Source: Tolypothrix sp. PCC 7910 (GTDB lineage Bacteria; Cyanobacteriota; Cyanobacteriia; Cyanobacteriales; Nostocaceae). Taken from it: 64,000 nt of DNA. Positions 17,819-25,936 of the stretch are shown piece by piece; position 1 is the first letter of the stretch, and the number at the start of each line of letters is the position of its first letter. The position numbers and the translations under genes were made by a program. The notes under the pieces are model-generated. The model saw nothing but the letters and a program-made list of their open reading frames with translations, made no database searches and was not told the origin of the DNA. The stretch spans positions 6,263,501 to 6,327,500 of the forward strand of contig NZ_CP050440.1 of assembly GCF_011769525.1 (NCBI RefSeq), in the 5' to 3' direction.

Positions 17819-18640
17819 AATTTTTACCAGTTTAAAACTGGACAACCTGGGAAAATATATACGCAGCAAACTAAGTGAAATCTCTGCAACCAAGATTTCA
17901 CAAATCTGTCTGCAAACCGGAGATTCATCTACTTTCAGTTCAAGTTTTTATATTTTTACTGGATTCAGATAATACCAGTCCACAGTGCAATACGAATTTA
18001 TCAGAGCTATTGGCTACTAAAAGCCAAAAATTACTCATTAATGCTGAGAAGCCACACAAATACAACTACTATCTGAAAGTAGAGACATAATGCTTACATT
18101 AAGGATTAATTTTGTCTTAACCTTCTATCTCATGACATAAATAGAAATCACACTAATTTGTTAGCAAAATCACAATTATCTATATTAAATATTTAAATAC
18201 TTATAAGCAGTGATAAGTAGGCTTTAAGTGGGGATTTTAGCAGTTTATGTGAGGATAATCAGGCAAAATACTAGCATTGCCCCAAGAGTCACCAAATTTT
18301 AACAATTGTTGGCTATGTAAATTTTTTCTAAACTTACTAACTATATTGCATATATTTGTTTACATAATTTCCTTATTTGCTGGGGTTGCTTGCAGTATAT
18401 TCAGTAACTAGTTATCATCAAATATGTATCTGAAAACAAATATAAATTTTTCCTGGTTTAGGATTATTTGTTCTGGTATATAAATCTGATTCGATTTCTG
18501 AAAAAGTCTCAGTATTTTGTAGTAACTGATGAAAAGCTTAAGCGCTGATGCGTTACGCTATCGCTAACGCATCCTACGCACATTAATAAATAGATAAAAA
18601 TAGTGTAGTACTCAGCAAGAAAAAACCTATTTACAAGTAG
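17819..18640. other. Long AT-rich intergenic region upstream of the exporter operon
   Basis: About 820 bases lie between the HTH gene start and the MarC gene end. An open frame at 17875-18090 has no family features or ribosome-binding site. The region should carry the promoter of the exporter operon. It also holds a REP-like palindrome at 18545-18577. Confidence 0.5.
18545..18577 (-). repeat. REP-like palindrome, copy 2 of 3
   Basis: CTGATGCGTTACGCTATCGC... is the reverse complement of the element at 7211-7243, with the same arms GATGCGTTA / TAACGCATC. Confidence 0.85.
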
Positions 18641-19246
18641 TTATTTCAAGAATAATTCGCGTATTCCTGTACTACCAATTTCTACCGCTAGCGCCGCTAA
18701 GAGAAACCCAAATAACTGAGTTATAATCACCCCGCCTTCAGCACCAATCCACTTGTCGATATAGGTTCCCAAACGCAGAATTAACCAACTAATGAACATT
18801 GCCGATACAATACCTAAAACTACACCGAGATAGGGTAGTTGAGATTGTGAGGTTAATAACATGACTGTTGTTAAAGTTCCCGGCCCGGCTAGTAATGGTA
18901 AAGCTAAAGGCGTAATTGCAACATCACGCCCTTCTTCTAAAATGGGCGTATCTAATTTTCCCCGCAGCATTTGCAAAGCAACTAACAGTAACAATAATCC
19001 CCCAGCTACTCGCAAAGATGCCATGCTGATTTCCAAATAGGTCAAAATTAATTGCCCAGTGAACACAAAGAGTAACAGAACTGCGATCGCAACGACAATC
19101 GCTTTATCTATAACTCTGTTTCTTTCTTCTGGGGTCATACCTTTGGTCAAAATCAACACTATGGGTATATTACCTACCGCATCTGCTAGCACAAATACAG
19201 CAATAAATGTTTGAACGAGAACTGAGGTATCCACAGTAGACCGCAT
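18641..19246 (-). CDS. MarC-family integral membrane protein
   Basis: This 201-residue protein has about six transmembrane helices and the MarC/UPF0056 features LADAVGNIPIVLILTKGMT near the start and FPLALPLLAGPG-like TPLALPLLAGPGTLTTVML in the middle. The function of the family is not settled; the old link to multiple antibiotic resistance was not supported. It sits alone, facing the exporter operon region. The start is ATG 19246. Confidence 0.9.
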   Translation of the reverse strand: MRSTVDTSVLVQTFIAVFVLADAVGNIPIVLILTKGMTPEERNRVIDKAIVVAIAVLLLFVFTGQLILTYLEISMASLRVAGGLLLLLVALQMLRGKLDTPILEEGRDVAITPLALPLLAGPGTLTTVMLLTSQSQLPYLGVVLGIVSAMFISWLILRLGTYIDKWIGAEGGVIITQLFGFLLAALAVEIGSTGIRELFLK

Positions 19247-19619
19247 TTATCAAGGTTTGATAACAACCTACCTTGAAAAGTGTCCTATTTTCTATAACCC
19301 AGAGAAAGATTGAAATGTAGACAGGGTATTATCAATTACTTAAACAAAAGTAATAAAGATGCATATTTCACTAAATGACTTGTAATTAAAAAAAATAAAA
19401 ATCTCAAAACCAATGACTAGCAAGACTTTGAGTCAGGCATATTGCTAACGAAGCGCCCTTACCCTAATTGCTAGATAATGAATTTATTGGTATTTCCTCA
19501 GCTCTACAGTTGCCAAAACAACTGCCATCTTATCCCTAGAACTTGTGGGCTTTTCCGCTGCCTCTGGTAACGATATATTTGAGAATCTACCTCGCACATA
19601 TTTACTGTTTGTGGAATCT
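19247..19619. other. Intergenic region, no gene seen
   Basis: This divergent gap lies between the marC-like gene and the nitrilase-family gene. It is AT-rich and should carry both promoters. An in-frame GTG 25 codons upstream of the nitrilase ATG was judged non-coding. Confidence 0.45.
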
Positions 19620-20435
19620 ATGAAGCCTTATTTAGCAGCTGCTATCCAATTAACCAGTGTGCCTGATTTATACAAAAACTTAGCACAGGCAGAAGAATTA
19701 ATTGAACTTGCCGTGCGTCGGGGTGCTGAATTGGTGAGTTTGCCAGAAAACTTTTCCTTTATGGGGGAAGAAAAAGACAAACTTGCACAAGCAGAAGCGA
19801 TCGCACGGGAAAGCGAAATATTTCTCAAAAAAATGGCCCAGCGCTTTCAAGTCACCATTCTGGGCGGTAGTTTTCCAGTTCCCGTAGAGAACACAAGCAA
19901 ATTTTATAACACAACTATACTTGTAGACTCCAACGGTCAAGAACTTTCTCGCTATTACAAAGTACATCTATTTGATGTCAATGTCCCAGATGGTAACACC
20001 TATCAAGAATCAAGCACAGTCATGGCTGGAACGCAGCTACCACCTGTGTATTTTTCCGAAACCCTCGGTAATTTGGGACTTTCGATTTGCTATGATGTAC
20101 GTTTCCCAGAATTGTACAGACACTTGGCAGACAAAGGAGCCGATGTGATTTTTGTCCCTGCTGCCTTTACAGCCTTTACTGGTAAAGATCATTGGCAAAC
20201 CTTACTCCAAGCCAGAGCAATTGAAAACACCTGTTATGTCATTGCTCCCGCGCAAACAGGTACTCACTACGCCAGAAGACAAACCCACGGACACGCCATG
20301 ATTATCGACCCTTGGGGTACGATTTTAGCGGATGCAGGAGAGAAACCAGGAATTGCGATCGCAGAAATTAGACCCACTCGCCTAGAACAAGTCCGCCGCC
20401 AAATGCCTTCTTTGCAACATCGTGTATTCAGCTAA
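19620..20435 (+). CDS. Nitrilase-superfamily carbon-nitrogen hydrolase (Nit1/Nit2-like)
   Basis: The protein has 271 residues from ATG 19620 (MKPYLAAAIQLTS), the typical Nit length. The catalytic triad is visible: Glu43 in LPENFSF, Lys114 in YYKVHLFDV, Cys157 in SICYDVRFPELYR. The pattern YKVHLFDVNVPDG and the TYQESSTV that follows fits the NIT1/NIT2 branch (omega-amidase or deaminated-glutathione amidase repair enzymes). The exact substrate cannot be read from sequence. It is a soluble cytoplasmic enzyme on its own transcription unit. Confidence 0.9.
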   Translation: MKPYLAAAIQLTSVPDLYKNLAQAEELIELAVRRGAELVSLPENFSFMGEEKDKLAQAEAIARESEIFLKKMAQRFQVTILGGSFPVPVENTSKFYNTTILVDSNGQELSRYYKVHLFDVNVPDGNTYQESSTVMAGTQLPPVYFSETLGNLGLSICYDVRFPELYRHLADKGADVIFVPAAFTAFTGKDHWQTLLQARAIENTCYVIAPAQTGTHYARRQTHGHAMIIDPWGTILADAGEKPGIAIAEIRPTRLEQVRRQMPSLQHRVFS

Positions 20436-20561
20436 TCGGTAATAGACGTTCGCTGTATAAGCAGAGGAAGCAGAGGAGCAAGAATCAAATTATGGTCTTC
20501 GTCGCTTTCACAATTAGATAATTGAATTCTGGAAGTCCATTACCAAAATATACTTGTGGGG

Positions 20562-20580
20562 TGGGTAAGATAGCCCACCC
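20562..20580. repeat. GGTGGGT...GCCCACC hairpin
   Basis: A short imperfect palindrome lies between the convergent nitrilase gene and the exoprotein gene. No T-tract follows on the plus strand. It may serve both transcripts as an RNA hairpin. Confidence 0.45.
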
Positions 20581-20611
20581 AATTTATGCGTGAAAAATAG
20601 CTTATCAATAT

Positions 20612-23600
20612 TTAAGAGCCAGTACATTTAGCCGCATAACTGACAGGTATTACAGAAGGTACCTCTGGTGAATGAGCCACTAATTCTATAGTGCCATCGC
20701 CATTAATTACCCATCCTTGAGCCTCAATAATTTGTGTTGGGGTTGGAGAAGTTGAAGCCAGCTTTTCTTGGTTTGCTGCTCCTAATTTATTTTGTATATT
20801 ACTGCTTGTAGATAATTGTCGCAAATCTGTCCAAACTGTTTGTCCTCTCAGCATATCAGTAGGATTTTCTGGTAATCCTCCCTTTCCGGTGATCACAAAC
20901 TCGTTTGCTTTACTAGCGCTACAAGCTTTAGCTACTAACTGAGTAACATCCACCATATCCTTTGGTAATTCTGCAATGGCAATCTTTTGAACTTCTTCTG
21001 GGTTAGTTATTTTAACTACACCATCAATCCCAAATTTAGAACTTGCATCAATTTCGCTATCTTGATTGTGAAAAAGTCCTTGGGTGTGAATTTGGATATT
21101 ACCTCCAGCGCCAAAAATAGCGTTAGCTCTCATATCACTATTATTGTGACTGATGATAAAATCACTATTAATAAAAAGATTACCTCCGCCTCCCGTACTA
21201 TCAGTAACGCTGCTACTAATGAGGCTATTGTTCCGCAAAAAGAGGACATTATTATTCAAAGTAATATTGCCACCACCTGACTGAGTAGCAGTAGCAGTAA
21301 TTAACCCTTGATTTGCATGTAATTGATTAGCGGTAATAAAAATATCACCAGCTTGACCTAATCCTGTACTATTGGTACTCAAGTTAGCTCCACTGTTCAA
21401 TGACAGCAAATTAGTATTAACTCTAATGGTGCCACCATTAGCATTACCTTTTGTGTCTGCAGTGATTAAACTATTATTACTAGCAACTAGAGATTCTTTC
21501 GTATTTATTTGAATATTCCCCCCACCGCCATTAAAAGTAGTAGCATTAATACTACTTTTAAGATTGGAAGCAGTACTATCAAAAAGCTCAATTAATCGAG
21601 CATCAATCTTGATATCACCTGCTAAACCTGTTCCTGGTGCAAGATTAGGGTTACGACTAGAAAAGTTACTAGCAGCAATGGTTGCACCATCTTGAATAGT
21701 CAGTTTATCTGTTGATATATTTAACTGACCACCATTACCACTATTGGTAACAGCATTACTGAATAAGCCACTACTAGCACCAGAAATAAAACCACTTAAA
21801 TTTATATCATTAGCTTGAATAGTTAAAATCCCGGCATTACCTTTACCAAACGTGCTGGTTGCAATTTGTCCACCATTACTTAAATGCAGAGTATCAGTAT
21901 TAATATTTAATTCACCCCCTGTACCTGTCGCCTGACTTTGAACGTTTGCGGCAATTATTGTCGGCAGCGGATTATCAGATGTTCCTCTAACTTCTATATT
22001 TTTAGCTACAATTTCTATCTTTCCAGCATTTCCGGAACCAGCAGTTTTGGCAACTATCGCCGCACCATCAAATAAATTCAAATTCTCAGTTGTAACTTTT
22101 AACAAACCTCCATTACCTGTTGCACCTTTTTCAACATTGCTAAACAAACCACTAGCAATTTTGCCGGAATCTGTACCACTGAATTCTATATTTGTAGCTG
22201 TAATTTTTAATTGCCCTGCATTACCAGCAGAAAATGCACTATTTTGAATTTGTGCGCCATTTTTAACTTCTAAGCTGTCAGTATTAAGGAAAATATTACC
22301 GCCATTACCATCAGAATAAGTACTAGCTAATAAACCACTAGGAAACTCTCCAAAAGCAGTACCGATAAATTGTGCTTTTTTAGCCGTAATCTGAATTTCC
22401 CCACCATTACCTGCACCAAACCAACTAGTAGTTGATATTTGCGCGCCATCAGTAACTAGTAGATTATTAGTTGCGATCGCAATTTTTCCCGCATTACCAC
22501 CACCAGAATCAGTGCTAGCGAATATCCCACTAGGGCCCAAAGCTCCACCGGAAGCTAGTTCTATATCTTCTGCTTGAATATTAACTGTTCCGCCAGTTCC
22601 TAACCCAAAGGTTGTACTACTAATTTGCCCACCATCAGTTACAGTTAATTTCTGAGCAACAATATCGATGCTACCACCATTACCGCTAGCTTCTGGAGAC
22701 ACATCGGTAGAGATAATTGTCGAAAAACCAGAATCACTATTAAACCCACTAACATTGAGTAATTCTGCAGCTTTAATCTTGATACTCCCTCCATTTAAAT
22801 CATGTTCAGTATTGGCTAAAATTGCCGAACCATCGGTTAAATTAATATTTTTACCGATAACTTGAACATGACCGCTACCATCGCCACTCACATCTATCGA
22901 AGCAGCCGCATTGAGATTAATATCTGCAAAATTATTTACTCCCTCGTAACTCAAATTTAAGCCGGGATTATTGTAATTAATAGTAACGAAACTATCTTTA
23001 ACAGCGCCAACTTCCACTCTACTTTGCCCTGCTGTTAAATTCCCACCTGCTAAATAAACATCACCACCAACTAATGCCAGAGTATTACCAGCTTTTACCT
23101 CTAATCCTACAGGTCGATTTTCTCTAGAAGTTGCAAAAAACTCATTCACAAATAATTGATTACCTGACCCTTGTACAGTAATATTTCCCGGGTTTACTCC
23201 ATACTGCAAGCCAAGAGGAGTATTGATAGTTAATAAAGTTTGTTGTTGCGGATTAACTGCACTATAAATACTGCCATCAGAAAATTTAACGCTATTCGCT
23301 GTACTTGCAAAAAAAGAACCACCAATATTTAAGCTAGCATTAGTACCAAAAATAATGCCGTTGGGGTTAATTAAAAATAAATTTGCTTGCCCATTAGTAC
23401 GAATTAAACCATCAATTTGAGAAATCGAATTGCCTGTGACACGAGTAATAATATTATTAATTGCTAAAGGATTATTAAAAAAAGCCGTATTGCCTATGTT
23501 GAGAGAAAATTGCTCAAAGCTATGAAAAAGGTTAGTACCTACTTGAGTTCCACCTTGAATTTCAATTACGTTACCTGACGTAACAGTTATGGAAGGTGAT

Positions 23601-23746
23601 GGCAGGTTGTTATCTGGGATAATTTGTGCAAATGTCTTCGATTGATTAATAATTAATAGATATAAAATGTAAAATAAAATTAGAATAGGCTGCTTAATTT
23701 TATGAGTTATCAACAAGAAGCTGCTACTTTCGGAATTTTTAAACAT
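20612..23746 (-). CDS. Filamentous-haemagglutinin-type exoprotein (TPS domain, S-layer-like)
   Basis: This 1044-residue protein has a signal peptide (hydrophobic 20-38, cleavage near TFA-Q at 40), then a two-partner-secretion domain at about 45-175 (GGTQVGTNLFHSFEQFSL, NIITRVTGNSISQIDGLI, ANLFLINPNGIIFG). The rest is a long beta-helix of Gly/Asn-rich repeats (units like TGNGGLLKVTTENL, GNAGKIEIVAKNIEV), closing with ELVAHSPEVPS near the end. Such proteins are exported through an FhaC/ShlB-type outer-membrane pore and act in adhesion or surface structure. No such pore gene is in the window. It is the most downstream gene of a minus-strand block with CHAT and CHASE2 proteins. Confidence 0.9.
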   Translation of the reverse strand: MFKNSESSSFLLITHKIKQPILILFYILYLLIINQSKTFAQIIPDNNLPSPSITVTSGNVIEIQGGTQVGTNLFHSFEQFSLNIGNTAFFNNPLAINNIITRVTGNSISQIDGLIRTNGQANLFLINPNGIIFGTNASLNIGGSFFASTANSVKFSDGSIYSAVNPQQQTLLTINTPLGLQYGVNPGNITVQGSGNQLFVNEFFATSRENRPVGLEVKAGNTLALVGGDVYLAGGNLTAGQSRVEVGAVKDSFVTINYNNPGLNLSYEGVNNFADINLNAAASIDVSGDGSGHVQVIGKNINLTDGSAILANTEHDLNGGSIKIKAAELLNVSGFNSDSGFSTIISTDVSPEASGNGGSIDIVAQKLTVTDGGQISSTTFGLGTGGTVNIQAEDIELASGGALGPSGIFASTDSGGGNAGKIAIATNNLLVTDGAQISTTSWFGAGNGGEIQITAKKAQFIGTAFGEFPSGLLASTYSDGNGGNIFLNTDSLEVKNGAQIQNSAFSAGNAGQLKITATNIEFSGTDSGKIASGLFSNVEKGATGNGGLLKVTTENLNLFDGAAIVAKTAGSGNAGKIEIVAKNIEVRGTSDNPLPTIIAANVQSQATGTGGELNINTDTLHLSNGGQIATSTFGKGNAGILTIQANDINLSGFISGASSGLFSNAVTNSGNGGQLNISTDKLTIQDGATIAASNFSSRNPNLAPGTGLAGDIKIDARLIELFDSTASNLKSSINATTFNGGGGNIQINTKESLVASNNSLITADTKGNANGGTIRVNTNLLSLNSGANLSTNSTGLGQAGDIFITANQLHANQGLITATATQSGGGNITLNNNVLFLRNNSLISSSVTDSTGGGGNLFINSDFIISHNNSDMRANAIFGAGGNIQIHTQGLFHNQDSEIDASSKFGIDGVVKITNPEEVQKIAIAELPKDMVDVTQLVAKACSASKANEFVITGKGGLPENPTDMLRGQTVWTDLRQLSTSSNIQNKLGAANQEKLASTSPTPTQIIEAQGWVINGDGTIELVAHSPEVPSVIPVSYAAKCTGS

Positions 23747-24126
23747 TTGGTTAGTGAATGGAAGTCTAGCTATTTCACCTTTAAATACAGTTGTTATTTA
23801 TCAATTAAGATTAAAATATGTAATTGATACAATACGTTCTATCCAGAAACGTAATTTATGAGTTAAGGGGCATTACGTAATTTTTAATGAAAAAATATAC
23901 ATGATTAGCGCCGTAACATCACTACAAGGCTTACTTGATAAATAAAATCTAACGACTATTCTTAGAGGTGGCATTTTTAGGATTCCCAAAAGTTTTGCTT
24001 AACTAACGATAAATTATCCTCAATAAAAATTAGCTAACTAATCGTTAGTAATCCCAAGGTGCATAAAAAATCCCTGCTGTATCCTACCTCTGGTAAGGAC
24101 TGCAGGGTAATGAGAACAGGCTCATG
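23747..24126. other. Upstream region of the exoprotein gene
   Basis: This is 380 bases of AT-rich DNA that should contain the promoter of the exoprotein gene, separated from the metalloprotease gene by the terminator at 24064-24107. A GTTAGTTAAGC-like and ACTAACGATTAG-like direct/inverted AT motif pair is present at about 23997-24050. I see no gene. Confidence 0.45.
24064..24107 (-). terminator. Terminator of the metalloprotease gene
   Basis: Read on the minus strand, CCCTGC...GCAGGG arms (24102-24107 and 24072-24077), extended by partial pairing in the long loop, are followed by ATTTTTTATG. It starts 20 bases after the stop codon. Confidence 0.8.
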
Positions 24127-25494
24127 TTATATAGAATTTAGATAATGGCGAGAAAACTTTTTCAATTTCAAACCAATCAAGCCTAATAAGCCAATACCAA
24201 TTAATCCAGCATTATTCACTGGTTCAGGAACAGAAGTAACATTCTCTTGTTGATCGATAGTGTCCCAAAAACCACCCGTTTCAAAAACACCTTGTTCGGC
24301 GAGAATGCTAACCAGGTCTTGTGTTTGATTTAAGGTACTAGTAGTGCTAGTACCACCCCAACGATTTTGTTGTAACATATTCGTAATATCGACATTACGG
24401 TTAACTTCTTTTGCCCATAAAGCAGCATATTGGGCTTGTGAATCTAATGTGAAATCACTATAAGTCCTAAATTTTCTGTTCCAACCAATCACATCTAAAA
24501 CGTTGAGGTCTCGTTCATCGGCTTCACGCACAGCGCCAACACGCAAAGCTGGTGCCATGACACCAATACTATTAGTGTAATTTTTCCAATGACTTCCCTG
24601 AAAGCCATCACCCTTAATGCTAGTATCCTGACCAGTAGATAAATAACCTATGTTACTAATACCACCATCAATAGAGAAGTAACTAGCATTACTGTTACTC
24701 AATTCTGATAAACCTTGAGTTTTACTAGAGTCAGAATAACGGAATAAATCAAAGGGAGTAAACAGTTTTTTACGTAAATCTAAATCATTGTAGTTTTTAG
24801 CATTAATCCCATCAATACTACTAACAAATCCTAAGATATGTCCGATTTCGTGAACAGCAACACTGTAGAGGTCAAATGGTTTCCTGAACCAGTTATTGAC
24901 GCTAGTACTCGTATAACCGCTGTTTTCCCATCCATAACCAGTATTATCTAACTGATTTAAAATGATCAGCCCATCTAAGGCAGTGCTATTTTTGTCAATT
25001 AAATTTAATGCTTTGGCGTTGGCTTGAGTTAAAGTGATTGTGTTATTAGAAAGCGTGAGTGTTTGTTGCTGTAGATTTTGAAAAATAGACTGCCATTGTG
25101 TACTTGAAGATAAATTGCTGACAGCAGTGTAATCAAATTCAGATTGGCGGTCATTATTCAATGCATTCCAAAAAGAGTTATAGCTCACATTATTTACAAA
25201 CGCTGGAATAGCTCCACCAAGCATTCTTTTGGGTAATTTACTCGAAGAGACAAAATCAACGTGAATGTTAACAGTGGCATCATCACTGAGGTAATCAGCC
25301 CAGTATCTTCCTGCAAATTCAAAAGCAGTTTTTTGGTCGTAAGTCACACCTGGATCATATGTAAAGTTAAATGTTACTGCTTGGGCTGGTAAGGTATGAC
25401 TGATGATAATAGTTGATGCTAGCGCTAGCGTTATTAATTGAGGAAAATTATTAGTTTTAGTACATTTATAACTGTTCTGCTTCTGGGATGACAT
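24127..25494 (-). CDS. PEP-CTERM zincin-type metalloprotease (NF038122-like)
   Basis: This 455-residue secreted protein has a signal peptide (about 18-39, ending PAQAV) and a metalloprotease core with HEIGHILGF (His215, Glu216, His219). A C-terminal PEP-CTERM tail follows: VPEPVNNAGLIGIGLLGLIGL, then basic KLKKFSRH. The family is probably cell-surface sorted by an exosortase, which is not in this window. The usual HExxHxxGxxH third ligand position is Ser225, so zinc binding must use another residue, perhaps Asp228. The gene lies in the block with the exoprotein and the CHAT protein. Cleavage of neighbours' products is conceivable but only a guess. Confidence 0.8.
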   Translation of the reverse strand: MSSQKQNSYKCTKTNNFPQLITLALASTIIISHTLPAQAVTFNFTYDPGVTYDQKTAFEFAGRYWADYLSDDATVNIHVDFVSSSKLPKRMLGGAIPAFVNNVSYNSFWNALNNDRQSEFDYTAVSNLSSSTQWQSIFQNLQQQTLTLSNNTITLTQANAKALNLIDKNSTALDGLIILNQLDNTGYGWENSGYTSTSVNNWFRKPFDLYSVAVHEIGHILGFVSSIDGINAKNYNDLDLRKKLFTPFDLFRYSDSSKTQGLSELSNSNASYFSIDGGISNIGYLSTGQDTSIKGDGFQGSHWKNYTNSIGVMAPALRVGAVREADERDLNVLDVIGWNRKFRTYSDFTLDSQAQYAALWAKEVNRNVDITNMLQQNRWGGTSTTSTLNQTQDLVSILAEQGVFETGGFWDTIDQQENVTSVPEPVNNAGLIGIGLLGLIGLKLKKFSRHYLNSI

Positions 25495-25936
25495 AATCTG
25501 AATTCTCTGTAAATCAAAAATAGTAATAGATTTACAAGATAACTCCTAAAACCTACATGATAAATTTATTTGCTATAAAGCCATATTAATTATGGATAAA
25601 CTTTTATTGGATATCCAGTTATAATATCTTTAAAAAATGTAAGGTTTTAGCTAATTATATAAAGATAACATATTTTACCTATAGATCACTATTAATTGTC
25701 TTCTCAAGTATGGCTTTTATAGTCATTATCTACGCTATAAATACTTAATTTTTCTAATTTTTTATCCAGCTAAATCAAAATTTGTAATTTTAATTTAGTG
25801 AAAATACTGATAATTAAAATCAGCCATTTGGATAAACAATAAAATTTATCTGCTCATGCCATTTAATACCATTTTTTGAAAATGGTATCAGCTAGCTATT
25901 AACTTGATTGAAATTACTCAAAGGACTGTAAGCCAG
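25495..25936. other. AT-rich intergenic region between metalloprotease and CHAT genes
   Basis: These 442 bases hold the presumed promoter of the metalloprotease gene. A hairpin (ATACCATTTT / AAAATGGTAT, about 25867-25889) lies ~50 bases after the CHAT gene stop. It lacks a T-tract. No gene is visible. Confidence 0.5.

Noticed and set aside
17875-18090. 71-codon open frame upstream of the exporter operon
   Set aside because: No ribosome-binding site, no domain character and low-complexity AT-rich sequence; the region is better explained as promoter DNA.
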